Shown here one piece after another: positions 1 through 8,035 of a DNA stretch of 51,083 nt. The stretch is from Mesoaciditoga sp. GTDB taxonomy: Bacteria > Thermotogota > Thermotogae > Mesoaciditogales > Mesoaciditogaceae. How positions within the stretch are numbered: position 1 is the stretch's first letter; every line of letters begins with the position of its first letter. The notes under the pieces are model-generated. The model ran no database searches, was not told where the DNA came from, and saw nothing but the letters and a program-made list of their open reading frames with translations. A program made the position numbers and the translations under genes. The stretch lies in NCBI GenBank assembly GCA_015491995.1, contig WGFY01000078.1, positions 1 to 51,083 of the forward strand. The letters run 5' to 3'.

Positions 1-779
1 CCATTCAGCCGTGTTTCAAGAGAAAGACTCCATTTTTTCCCTTCAAAATCAAAAGCGTTTTTTCCAAGTTCGATTTTTTTAATTTTGTAACTGAAATCTT
101 TTCCAAAAATCTTCATGTTGCTTTCCGATTCTCTTGCTTTTGAAGTTATGACCTTTGATGCTTCTGAACCAATTTCCCCTAAAATGACATGAGATCCATG
201 TTTTATTATTCCAGATTTTTCGAAGGCTATTTGAGCTAAGGTTGAACCAAGAATTTCCATGTGATCGTAATCTATGGAAGTTATAACGGAGCACAACGGA
301 TCATCCACAACATTTGTTGCATCGAATCTCCCGCCAAGCCCTACTTCCGAGATGACCACATTTACTCCCATGTCTTTAAAGTACAAAAATGCCATAGCCG
401 TCACTATTTCAAAAAATGTTGGATCCATTTCGGGAGTTTTTTCCATTTCTTTTGCTTCCGTTAAAACACTTTCAAAAGCTTTTACCGCATCTTCTCTTGA
501 AATGTAAAGATCGTCAACTCTGATGCGCTCTCTGAATGTTTCCAAATGTGGTGAAAAATACGTTCCAACTTTTAAACCATGGGCACTTAAAACCTTTCCA
601 ATGTTTTTTACCACACTTCCCTTTCCATTGGTTCCGGCTACATGAACGTATTTAAATGTTTTTTGAGGGTTTCCAAGTCTCTCTAACAACTCTTTTATTC
701 TATCAAGTCCGAGTTTTATCTTCGTTTCAGGATGAACGGAGTAAAGCTCTTTTAACATCTCATCGTATTCCATATTCAT
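1..779 (-). CDS. folC: Folylpolyglutamate synthase / dihydrofolate synthase, C-terminus outside window
   Basis: Mur-ligase-family enzyme that adds glutamate to folates (and may also make dihydrofolate). The first 259 residues are in the window; the gene runs off the left edge, so the C-terminal domain is not visible. The N-terminus has the ATP P-loop HVAGTNGKGSV near residues 45-55, then FSPHLETFRERI and SEVGLGGRFDATN, followed by the SIDYDHMEILGSTLAQIA region, all in the order expected for FolC. The ATG start overlaps the last base of the valS stop codon (TGATG), so the two genes are co-transcribed and probably translationally coupled. valS-folC adjacency is common in bacteria. No frameshift was seen in the visible part. 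Confidence 0.95.
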   Translation of the reverse strand, partial: MNMEYDEMLKELYSVHPETKIKLGLDRIKELLERLGNPQKTFKYVHVAGTNGKGSVVKNIGKVLSAHGLKVGTYFSPHLETFRERIRVDDLYISREDAVKAFESVLTEAKEMEKTPEMDPTFFEIVTAMAFLYFKDMGVNVVISEVGLGGRFDATNVVDDPLCSVITSIDYDHMEILGSTLAQIAFEKSGIIKHGSHVILGEIGSEASKVITSKARESESNMKIFGKDFSYKIKKIELGKNAFDFEGKKWSLSLETRLN

Positions 780-3358
780 CATTCCTTTAAATCCTCAATG
801 GTCTTTTTGAGTTTTTCAAAAGTTGTTTCAAGTTCATCTCTTTCATTTTTAACCTTTTCCACGATCTCAGCAGGCGCTTTTTTCAAAAATTCTTCATTTG
901 AAAGTTTGGATTGAACTTTATATATATCTTTCATGATCTTTGAAATCTTGGTAGAAAGGCGTTTTATCTCCACTTCTTCATCAAAACCTTCACTCATCAC
1001 GACGGCTTCAATCTCTGAATTGGTGGCAGCTGTCATGGAATGTTGTGGTTTTTTAGAAAGCTTTTCAACCGTTGAAGCGTTGGCAAGCCCTATCACATAT
1101 TCATCTATCAACGGATCACTGAGAAGTGCTTTTCCCCCAACGAACGCGACGTGCACTTTTTCAGAAGGAGGAATTTCTAAAATGGCTTTGATTGCTCTCA
1201 CCCCTTTTATCGAATCTATCAAGAAGTCAAATCCTTCTTCTTTAAAATCCAGATCAACGTTTTTAATCGGCCACGATGCTTGAGCCACAAATCCATCAAA
1301 GAAGTTGGACCAAATTTCCTCAGTTATAAACGGCATGAACGGATGAAGGAGCTTCATACTGTTTTTTAAAATATGAATAAGCACCCGATGAGTGTTCTCT
1401 TTATATTCATCAATCCTCATTTGAATCTTTGATATTTCTATGTACCAGTCGCAGAAATCCCCCCAGAAGAAATTGTAAATCGAATGGGCTGCTTGATTCA
1501 AATCGTAGGATTCTATCGCACTTGTAACATCAACAATCGTCTTATTCAATTTCGAAAGTATCCACCGATCTGCTATGGTTTTTCCAACTGGCTTTGATAA
1601 TTTGACACCTTCCGTGTTCATCTTCACAAAACGGGTTGCGTTCCAAATTTTGTTGGAGAAATGTCTAAAGGATTCAAAAGTTCTTTCGTCAAGGCTTATA
1701 TCTCTTCCCTGCGCCGCTAACATCGCCAAAGTCATACGCATGGCATCCGCACCGTATTTGTTCACAATTTCAATAGGATCTATTCCGTTGCCAAGTGATT
1801 TGGACATCTTTTGACCATGTTTGTCACGCACAAGCTGATGAATGTAAACATCATGAAAGGGTACATCATCCATGAATTCCAATCCCATGACGATCATCCT
1901 TGCAACCCAAAAAAATATTATGTCGAAACCTGTTACAAGCAAATTCGTTGGATAATACTTTTCCAAATCTTCAGTTTTTTCAGGCCATCCGAGTGTGGAA
2001 AAGGGCCAAAGGGCGGAGGAGAACCATGTGTCAAGAACGTCTTCATCTTGCGTTATATTTGTAGAACCGCATGCCTCACATTTTTGAGGATCCTCCTCAG
2101 AAACCGTCAAATGTCCACAATCTTTGCAATACCAGACAGGAATACGATGCCCCCACCAAAGTTGGCGGGATATGCACCAATCTCGGACGTTTTCCATCCA
2201 ATTCAAGTAAACCTTTTTCCACCTATCAGGATGAAACTTAACAGTTCCATCTTTTACAACTTTTATTGCCGGTTCGGCTAATGGTTTCATCTTAACGAAC
2301 CACTGATCTGAAAGTTTTGGTTCAACAGCGGTGTGACATCTGTAGCAGTGTCCAACAGAATGCGTGTACTCTTCAACTTTCAAAAGATAGCCTTCTTTTT
2401 CAAGATCATCAACGATGACTTTTCTCGCACTTTTCCTATCCATTCCTTTGTAAGGAGAATCGAATTTGATGCGTGCCTCGTCATCAAGTATTTCTATGAC
2501 TTCAAGTGAATGCCTCTTCCCAATTTCAAAGTCGTTTGGATCGTGAGCAGGTGTAACTTTTAAAGCCCCCGTTCCAAAACTTGTATCAACGTAGTCATCG
2601 GCTATTATTGGAATTTTCCTTCCAACGAGTGGAAGGAACGCGTGTTTTCCCACGAATTTTGCGTACCTTTCATCTTTAGGATTAACCGCCACCGCACTAT
2701 CTCCTAACATCGTTTCAGGACGAGTAGTTGCTATCACCAGCTCTCCGCCTTCTTCAACAGGATAACGCACATAATAGAGTTTTCCCTTGTCATCTTCATA
2801 TTCGATCTCTTCGTTGGAAAGCACTGTCCCGCATTGTGGGCACCAATTAACCATGTATTTTCCCTTATAAACAAGACCCTTTTTGTAGAGAGAAACGAAA
2901 ACTTTCCTTACAGCTTGGCTTAAACCTTTATCAAAGGTAAATCTTTCACGCGTCCAATCACATGAAGCTCCCATGCTTTCTATTTGTTCACGTATCTTTG
3001 CGCGATACTTATTTGCCCAATCCCACGTGATTTTCGTGAACTCATCTCTTCCTATTTCTTCCTTTGTTTTTCCCTCTTTGGCAAGCTCTTTTACCACGAC
3101 ATTTTGTGTGGCAATTCCCGCATGATCATCTCCTGGCAACCAAAGCGTTTCTTTGCCCTTCATACGGCTGTAACGAGTCATGATATCCTGAACGACCATG
3201 TTCAACGCATGCCCCATGTGAAGCTGACCGGTGATGTTTGGTGGAGGGATCACCATGGAGAACTTTCCATTTCCCTTTTTGGGAGAAAAAACATCAGAAT
3301 CTTTCCACATTTCATACCATTTTTTCTCGACATCTTTTGGAGAGTAAGATTTATTCAC
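779..3358 (-). CDS. valS: Valyl-tRNA synthetase
   Basis: Charges tRNA-Val in the cytoplasm. 859 residues, normal for bacterial ValRS. The class I signature HMGH is at residues 47-50 within PPPNITGQLHMGHALN, and the KMSKS loop is near residue 520 (GQKMSKSLGN). Two Cys pairs that could bind zinc are visible (WCPQC; YCKDC...CEAC). The editing domain includes TTRPETMLGDSAVAVNP, and the C-terminus is a charged coiled-coil arm typical of ValRS. The start is GTG with only a weak SD of its own. A 19-codon ORF with its own SD ends across this GTG, which suggests coupled translation. The gene is followed directly by folC. Confidence 0.97.
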   Translation of the reverse strand: MNKSYSPKDVEKKWYEMWKDSDVFSPKKGNGKFSMVIPPPNITGQLHMGHALNMVVQDIMTRYSRMKGKETLWLPGDDHAGIATQNVVVKELAKEGKTKEEIGRDEFTKITWDWANKYRAKIREQIESMGASCDWTRERFTFDKGLSQAVRKVFVSLYKKGLVYKGKYMVNWCPQCGTVLSNEEIEYEDDKGKLYYVRYPVEEGGELVIATTRPETMLGDSAVAVNPKDERYAKFVGKHAFLPLVGRKIPIIADDYVDTSFGTGALKVTPAHDPNDFEIGKRHSLEVIEILDDEARIKFDSPYKGMDRKSARKVIVDDLEKEGYLLKVEEYTHSVGHCYRCHTAVEPKLSDQWFVKMKPLAEPAIKVVKDGTVKFHPDRWKKVYLNWMENVRDWCISRQLWWGHRIPVWYCKDCGHLTVSEEDPQKCEACGSTNITQDEDVLDTWFSSALWPFSTLGWPEKTEDLEKYYPTNLLVTGFDIIFFWVARMIVMGLEFMDDVPFHDVYIHQLVRDKHGQKMSKSLGNGIDPIEIVNKYGADAMRMTLAMLAAQGRDISLDERTFESFRHFSNKIWNATRFVKMNTEGVKLSKPVGKTIADRWILSKLNKTIVDVTSAIESYDLNQAAHSIYNFFWGDFCDWYIEISKIQMRIDEYKENTHRVLIHILKNSMKLLHPFMPFITEEIWSNFFDGFVAQASWPIKNVDLDFKEEGFDFLIDSIKGVRAIKAILEIPPSEKVHVAFVGGKALLSDPLIDEYVIGLANASTVEKLSKKPQHSMTAATNSEIEAVVMSEGFDEEVEIKRLSTKISKIMKDIYKVQSKLSNEEFLKKAPAEIVEKVKNERDELETTFEKLKKTIEDLKE

Positions 3359-3410
3359 AAAAACACGGCTTCCCGTTGAACGGTAGTCGATTCACCTCCC
3401 ACATTTTCAT
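3351..3410 (-). CDS. Putative 19-residue leader ORF overlapping the valS start
   Basis: ATG preceded by AAAGGA at good spacing, reading MKMWEVNRLPFNGKPCFCE and then stop. Its TAA stop lies inside the first codons of valS (GTGAATAA), so ribosomes ending here are placed on the valS GTG. The valS start has only a weak SD. The peptide contains one Val codon, so a valine attenuation role is not supported; simple translational coupling is the more likely reading. No homologue is known to me. Confidence 0.4.
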   Translation of the reverse strand: MKMWEVNRLPFNGKPCFCE

Positions 3411-3429
3411 ACGGTCCTTTGCTAAAAAG

Positions 3430-3435
3430 ATTATA
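3430..3435 (-). promoter_or_regulatory. Probable -10 box of the valS-folC promoter
   Basis: On the minus strand the sequence reads TGATATAAT, an extended -10 element, about 20 bases upstream of the leader ORF. No good -35 is present at 17 bases. The same TGATATAAT form occurs in other intergenic regions of this window. Confidence 0.5.
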
Positions 3436-3527
3436 TCATTAAATCGAGCAGTTCATGAAAATGGAGGGCTCTAAAAGAACAAGAAAATTCGCAGTGTGGG
3501 TTGATATAGCAAGGAGAAGGCGTGTTG

Positions 3528-3551
3528 TTCGAAGAAAGGGTTGAATCTTAT
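3528..3551. repeat. 24-bp element shared (inverted) with 29244-29267
   Basis: Bases 3528-3547 are identical to the reverse complement of 29248-29267 (20 of 20), and the match extends to 23 of 24 bases over 3528-3551 against 29244-29267. Both copies read FEERVESY in one frame. This copy lies in the 200-bp gap between lysC and valS; the other is inside a decayed gene in the hydrogenase region. The rest of this gap holds only the valS promoter and leader ORF. Confidence 0.6.
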
Positions 3552-3560
3552 CGGAGTGGT

Positions 3561-4769
3561 TCACTCTATCAGATTGAACTTTTGGGCAAGAGATTGAGCA
3601 ACTTGCTTTATATGAGTTTTAGGAATGATGCATGATACACGACTGTTTGACGAGCTTATCATGTCTATGTTTGCACCAGTTGATGCTATCGTGTTGAACA
3701 TGTTGTATATTATTTCAGAGGAACCTAATATGTTAACTCCTACAATCGATACCTTGGCAAGGGTGTCATCGTAGTGGACATTCTCAGCTTCCACGTCTTT
3801 TTGCGTTTCCCTCATAATCTCAAGTGTTTCTCTCAAGTCATGGGAAGCTACGGTAAATGCAACATCGTTCTTCCTATCTTTGTGCATGCTTTGGACTATC
3901 ATATCAAGTGGTATATGTTGTCGTGCGATTTTTTCAAATATTTTCGCCGCAATGCCAGGCTTATCAGGAACTCCCTCGACGACTATTTTGGCTATGTTCT
4001 CATCCACACTTAACGCTCTGACAAGAGGCTCTTCCATCTTATCCATCTCCTCTATTCTGGTTTCTTTTCCATCCACATGCGCATGTTTCACGATCAGGGG
4101 AACTTTGTAACGGCGTGCAAGCTCTACCGATCTGAGATGAAGCACTTTCGCACCATGAGCTGCCATTTCAATCATCTCATCGTACGAAATCTTTTCTATG
4201 TGTTTGGGATTGCTCACATATCTCGGGTCGGCCGCATACACTCCATCAACATCAGTGTATATTTCACACATATCGGCATCTAACGCATACGCCACCGCTA
4301 CCGCAGTGGTATCGGATCCGCCGCGGCCGAGCGTGGTTATCTCTCCAGAAGGGCTCATTCCCTGAAAACCAGCTATCACCGGAATTTTGCCTTCATCCAT
4401 GATGGAAAGTATTTTCCCGCGGTAAATGCGCTTCAATTTGGCACGTGCGTGGTTAGAATCCGTATCTATTCCTGCCTGAAAGCCGGTAAGAGAAACTGCG
4501 CGCTTTCCAAGCATGGAAAGAGCTGACGCGAGAAGAGCGGTGGAAATTTGCTCTCCAGTTGAAAGCATAGCATCGTATTCTCTCGGTTCTGGATGAGGAT
4601 TTACTTTGTAAAGAAGATCTGTCAAATAGTTTGTGGTCTTCCCCATTGCAGATACAACCACAGCCACATGATTTCCCATATCTTGACTTTTGGATATTCT
4701 CTGTGCGACTTTCAACATTTTCTCTGGAGTTTCCACGGATGTCCCACCGTATTTTTGTACCACTATCAT
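3561..4769 (-). CDS. lysC: Aspartate kinase
   Basis: Phosphorylates aspartate, the first step to lysine, threonine and methionine. 402 residues with the kinase signature VQKYGGTSVETPEKM at the N-terminus, TLGRGGSDTTAVAVA near residue 150 and YTDVDGVYAADPR. Two C-terminal ACT-type segments follow (PDKPGIAAKIFEKIA and VSIVGVNILGSSEI), the usual site of feedback control. The ATG overlaps the end of the upstream DUF5317 gene by 4 bases, so it belongs to the operon running from the HD-GYP gene. No lysine riboswitch is possible directly upstream because the start lies within coding sequence. Confidence 0.96.
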   Translation of the reverse strand: MIVVQKYGGTSVETPEKMLKVAQRISKSQDMGNHVAVVVSAMGKTTNYLTDLLYKVNPHPEPREYDAMLSTGEQISTALLASALSMLGKRAVSLTGFQAGIDTDSNHARAKLKRIYRGKILSIMDEGKIPVIAGFQGMSPSGEITTLGRGGSDTTAVAVAYALDADMCEIYTDVDGVYAADPRYVSNPKHIEKISYDEMIEMAAHGAKVLHLRSVELARRYKVPLIVKHAHVDGKETRIEEMDKMEEPLVRALSVDENIAKIVVEGVPDKPGIAAKIFEKIARQHIPLDMIVQSMHKDRKNDVAFTVASHDLRETLEIMRETQKDVEAENVHYDDTLAKVSIVGVNILGSSEIIYNMFNTIASTGANIDMISSSNSRVSCIIPKTHIKQVAQSLAQKFNLIE

Positions 4770-5296
4770 ACTCTTTCACTCTTTCTCTTTTTGTGAGGAG
4801 CGTTTAAATATATCATCAAGAAGAGACCTGTGTAAACGAAAAGATCCCCGACACTGCAAGCGTAATGCAAATTCAAAAAGTTTATGGGTATGATATCACC
4901 CAAAAACGGCAAAAGGGTTTTTGAAGACATAAAAATGTGCTTTGCATCGATCAAATTTGGGCTCAAACCCGCCAGTGCCATTGTACGCTGGGATACCGGC
5001 ATCTTGCCGGCGTTGATAATCACAGCGAGTGAATTCGAAAATGTCCCAATCGTTACAAATGGAAAACCCGGGATCTTCCAATTCATCACGCAAAATACGG
5101 CCAACGTTAAGTAAGCAACAGAAGTTATATAACCGGCGAAATTTCCGGGATCTCTCAACACCACGAACAATTCCAACGCGAATGGAACGAAAACGAGGTA
5201 AAACCATTTAAAATCGGTGTTCAGAGGGTTCCAAACAGTTCTCTTCAACAACAACGATAACAAAATAGCCAAGATGGTGATGTACAAAAATATCAC
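4766..5296 (-). CDS. DUF5317-type membrane protein
   Basis: 176 residues, strongly hydrophobic, with about five membrane segments starting from the first residues (MIFLYITILAILLSLLLK). The NSLAVIINAGKMPVS segment and the late GDIIPI region fit the DUF5317 family, which has no assigned function. It overlaps both neighbours by 4 bases: the HD-GYP gene upstream and lysC downstream. A link to HD-GYP signalling is inferred from position only. Confidence 0.7.
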   Translation of the reverse strand: MIFLYITILAILLSLLLKRTVWNPLNTDFKWFYLVFVPFALELFVVLRDPGNFAGYITSVAYLTLAVFCVMNWKIPGFPFVTIGTFSNSLAVIINAGKMPVSQRTMALAGLSPNLIDAKHIFMSSKTLLPFLGDIIPINFLNLHYACSVGDLFVYTGLFLMIYLNAPHKKRKSERV

Positions 5297-6567
5297 TTCT
5301 TCACCTCGTTGAATTTTGGTGTTTTCTCCACGCGAACTTTCTCAATTTGATTTATGACATCCAAAAACGCTGCGAGTACAACGGGATCAAAGGCCCTTCC
5401 ACTCTCTGACTTCATTATTTTGAGGGCTTCTTTTGAATTAAAGGCCTCACGATAGGCCCTCTGAGTTATCAAGGCATCGTACACGTCAGCGACTCCAATG
5501 ATCCTCGCCTCGAGTGGGATCTGTTTTCCCTTAAGTCCTTCTGGATAGCCCTTGCCATCCCAATGCTCATGATGGTACCTTACCCAAGGTATTATTTTTT
5601 TGAAAGATGGCACCTCTCTCAATATCTCTGAACCTTTTAGCGTGTGTCTTTTTATTTCCTCAAACTCATCCAAAGTTAATTTTCCTGGCTTGTTAAGCAC
5701 TTTATCCCGCACGCCAATCTTTCCAACATCGTGCAATCTCGCGGCGATCTTCAAATTTTCAAGACGCTTTCCATCTATTCCAAGTCTTTCGCTTATGATT
5801 TCCGAATAAAGCGCCACCCTGTCACCGTGGCCCGCCGTGTAGGGATCTTTCTCTTCAAGTGCTTTTAGAAGGGCTTCCATGGATTCTATCTTCGTGTTAA
5901 GAAATTTTCTGTAAAGATCAAGGACAAATCTTATCGTCAACAACGGTCCCAAAGCTATCGCTATGTCCCAGAGGCCAACGTAAGGATAGAGGTAAACCAT
6001 TATGTAAGCTATTGCCAAAGCTACGAACATACTTACCCCAAAAAAATCTATAAGCACATCTTTCAAAAGTGCTTTTATTTTCTTTCCCGTTGCAAAGCTC
6101 ACGGCACCAGCAACAAAGAAATTGTTAAGTACGGCGTACGATATTATCGCGATACCAATTGCCAATATCTTTATTATCTCTGGCGAGCCCGCAGGATACG
6201 CCAATCTGTAAATGATCGAGGCGACGGCGGTTGAAATTGAAATCTGGGCAGTGTTGAAAAGTGCTTTGTACCATTTTGTATGTTTAGACGAAGGAAATCC
6301 TGCTATCATGCCCACCACCATGGCACTAACAGGTGAAAATAAAGCCGCAGCTGAAAGGTTGAAAGTCATACTCAACCCAAAAAGCATGGAATTTCCGTTT
6401 ATTCTTCTCATTTGAACAGGATACAAGTCCGAAACCCATCCGCTTGTTCCCCATATAGCGATGAGCCAAAGAGGCTCGATCTGTTGATTCAAGAAGAGGA
6501 GGGCGCCCAAAAGCGCCCCTGCACTTACCACGATCGATGCTACGTATAACTTCAGCGTCTTGTTCAA
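5293..6567 (-). CDS. HD-GYP domain membrane protein
   Basis: 424 residues. The N-terminal half has about seven membrane segments forming a sensor-like region without a named domain. The C-terminal half is an HD-GYP domain: ALEEKDPYTAGHGDRVA, then the metal-binding HDVGKIGVRDKVLNKPGKL, HHEHWDGKGYPEGL (the GYP-containing loop) and ARIIGVADVYDALITQRAY. HD-GYP proteins hydrolyse cyclic di-nucleotides such as c-di-GMP; the substrate here is not shown by the sequence. The start is TTG behind GAGGTGAG, and a 29-residue peptide gene lies just upstream in the same direction. Confidence 0.9.
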   Translation of the reverse strand: MNKTLKLYVASIVVSAGALLGALLFLNQQIEPLWLIAIWGTSGWVSDLYPVQMRRINGNSMLFGLSMTFNLSAAALFSPVSAMVVGMIAGFPSSKHTKWYKALFNTAQISISTAVASIIYRLAYPAGSPEIIKILAIGIAIISYAVLNNFFVAGAVSFATGKKIKALLKDVLIDFFGVSMFVALAIAYIMVYLYPYVGLWDIAIALGPLLTIRFVLDLYRKFLNTKIESMEALLKALEEKDPYTAGHGDRVALYSEIISERLGIDGKRLENLKIAARLHDVGKIGVRDKVLNKPGKLTLDEFEEIKRHTLKGSEILREVPSFKKIIPWVRYHHEHWDGKGYPEGLKGKQIPLEARIIGVADVYDALITQRAYREAFNSKEALKIMKSESGRAFDPVVLAAFLDVINQIEKVRVEKTPKFNEVKK

Positions 6568-6590
6568 ATTCTCACCTCTTCAAAATCTTA

Positions 6591-6680
6591 TCAACCCCAC
6601 CTCAGACTACCAACCGCAGCCATGATGAGGCTCAACAAACCACCGGATACGAGAATGAATCTTATCATCTTGTTTTTCAT
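6591..6680 (-). CDS. 29-residue hydrophobic small protein
   Basis: ATG with a strong SD (AAAGGGGGT, 8 bases upstream). The product starts MKNKMIRFILVSGGLLSLIM and ends AAVGSLRWG, a single possible membrane segment with a positive N-terminus. It lies 23 bases upstream of the HD-GYP gene and behind the same promoter, so it is probably the first gene of that operon. I do not recognise the family. The SD and membrane-like composition make it more than a chance ORF. Confidence 0.6.
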   Translation of the reverse strand: MKNKMIRFILVSGGLLSLIMAAVGSLRWG

Positions 6681-6785
6681 GAGACTTACCCCCTTTCAAA
6701 CATGTATGTTTTTTTGTCTTTTTTCGTGTATTTGCTTTTTCAGGGTGTAAATCTCCGCTTTTTTTCTTCGCTTTACCGCTGAAAA

Positions 6786-6829
6786 GATTATATCATTTTT
6801 CAAGATCGTTTCGATCAGATGATATAATC
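6786..6829. promoter_or_regulatory. Symmetrical divergent promoter between the HD-GYP and ribokinase operons
   Basis: GATTATATCAT (6786-6796) and ATGATATAATC (6819-6829) are perfect 11-bp inverted repeats 22 bp apart. Each contains an outward-facing TGATATAAT extended -10 (TATAAT at 6823-6828 on plus; 6787-6792 on minus). Between them is a smaller palindrome, GATCGTTTCGATC. Neither side has a strong -35. The symmetry suggests divergent promoters possibly sharing a regulator site. Confidence 0.55.
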
Positions 6830-6878
6830 AAAATGGTGTTTTTCCGTTTAGTTTAACAAAAAAGCAGGTGAGGGATCT

Positions 6879-7784
6879 ATGATTCTGGTAATTGGAAGTG
6901 TGAATGTCGATCTTGTAAGCTTCGCTCCAAGATTTCCCGAGTTTGGAGAAACCATATCTGGAACGGACTTTTCCATATATCAAGGTGGAAAGGGTGCTAA
7001 TCAAGCCGTGGCAGTTGCAAGAATGGGAGGAAATGTCGGCTTTTTTGGTGCCGTTGGGAAAGATGCCTTTGGGGATTTCCTGGTGAAATCCTTACAAAAC
7101 TCAAGAGTTGACGTCATGAATATTGTGAAAGTAAAAGGCGGATCTGGTGTGGCATCAATTTGGGTTGATTCAAATGGAGAAAATGCCATCATTTTGAATG
7201 TCGGCGCTAACGCTTATTTAACCGCTGAAGTTTTGGAAAAGTCACACGATATTTTCAAAGATGCATCGTATGTACTCTTACAACTTGAAACACCGATGAA
7301 CGGGGTCGTTAAAGCCGCACAGATCGCCAAGAATTTCGGTGCTAAAGTCGTACTTGATCCCGCTCCGGCGAGAGTATTGCCAAATGAACTCATCGAGAAC
7401 ATCGATTACATCACACCAAATGGGACTGAGCTTTTGACGTTGATCGAAGAGGGCGACACACTTTCCAAAATAAAACGCTTGGAATCTCATGGCCCAAAGG
7501 TGATAGTTAAAGCGGGAGCCGAGGGTGTGTATTATGCTGAAAATGATGAACTTAAACATCTTAACGCTTTCAAAGTGAAAGCCGTTGATACAACTGGAGC
7601 TGGAGATTGTTTCAACGCTTCTTTTACCGTTGCACTCTCAAACGGATTGAATTTCGTGAAGTCGTGCGAGTTTGCAATGGCCGCATCTGCTATATCTGTG
7701 GCAAGGAAGGGAGCCGGCTCATCCTTCCCTACAAAGAAAGAAGTTGATAATTTTTTGAGGAGGCGTGGTACTTTTGAGACTTGA
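6879..7784 (+). CDS. rbsK: Ribokinase-like PfkB-family carbohydrate kinase
   Basis: 301 residues, normal for ribokinase, which phosphorylates ribose at O5. Visible motifs: GSVNVDLVSFAPRFPEFGET at the N-terminus, the sugar-binding YQGGKGANQAVAVARMG, and the C-terminal DTTGAGDCFNASF with the catalytic Asp near residue 243. No ribose transporter or isomerase is adjacent, and a PsuG gene occurs elsewhere in the window, so another pentose-type substrate such as pseudouridine cannot be excluded. The ATG follows AGGTGAGGGA. The C-terminus overlaps the next gene by 11 bases, making it the first gene of a five-gene operon. Confidence 0.85.
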   Translation: MILVIGSVNVDLVSFAPRFPEFGETISGTDFSIYQGGKGANQAVAVARMGGNVGFFGAVGKDAFGDFLVKSLQNSRVDVMNIVKVKGGSGVASIWVDSNGENAIILNVGANAYLTAEVLEKSHDIFKDASYVLLQLETPMNGVVKAAQIAKNFGAKVVLDPAPARVLPNELIENIDYITPNGTELLTLIEEGDTLSKIKRLESHGPKVIVKAGAEGVYYAENDELKHLNAFKVKAVDTTGAGDCFNASFTVALSNGLNFVKSCEFAMAASAISVARKGAGSSFPTKKEVDNFLRRRGTFET

Positions 7785-8019
7785 TAAATTTTTAAAAGTA
7801 TCGAGTATAATAAAAAGAAGAAGTATGGCGCAAAAGGTTGTCGAGCTTGGGGGAGTTACCAAAGATGAAAGACCTTTAAAATCTTCTTATGTGGTGAAAG
7901 TAGGAGACGTTTTAACGATAAAACAGCGTAATGGTACGATGGTAATTCGGGTGATAGAAATACCAAGTGATAACAAGAAGGGAAATTATTTCGAGCTTGT
8001 GGAGTTGAAAAAAGAATGA
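7774..8019 (+). CDS. rqcP: S4-domain RNA-binding protein, RqcP-like
   Basis: 81 residues from the TTG start that reads MRLDKFLKVSSIIKRRSMA, a typical S4 domain covering most of the protein (RLDKFLKV...RSMAQKVVELGGVTKDERP...VKVGDVLTI). Small S4 proteins of this size include RqcP, which acts in ribosome-associated quality control at the 50S subunit, and Hsp15-like proteins. The TTG at 7774 is chosen over GTG 7765 because GAGGAGG ends 10 bases before the TTG but only one base before the GTG. It overlaps the kinase gene and is followed 16 bases later by the YchF-like gene. Confidence 0.75.
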   Translation: MRLDKFLKVSSIIKRRSMAQKVVELGGVTKDERPLKSSYVVKVGDVLTIKQRNGTMVIRVIEIPSDNKKGNYFELVELKKE

Positions 8020-8035
8020 GTTTGGAGGGAATGAA

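Noticed and set aside
1811-2281. 156-codon plus-strand frame inside valS
   Set aside because: It lies entirely antisense to an intact, highly conserved gene and has no SD; a shadow frame.
3359-3430. A T-box riboswitch upstream of valS
   Set aside because: The predicted leader is only about 70 bases, too short for a T-box, and no specifier loop or T-box sequence was seen.
3455-3544. Arg-rich 29-codon plus-strand ORF in the lysC-valS gap
   Set aside because: No SD or promoter, and it overlaps the valS promoter; composition fits a chance frame.
6879-7784. Assignment of the PfkB kinase as psuK
   Set aside because: Motifs fit ribokinase best and psuG is 33 kb away; kept only as a possibility.
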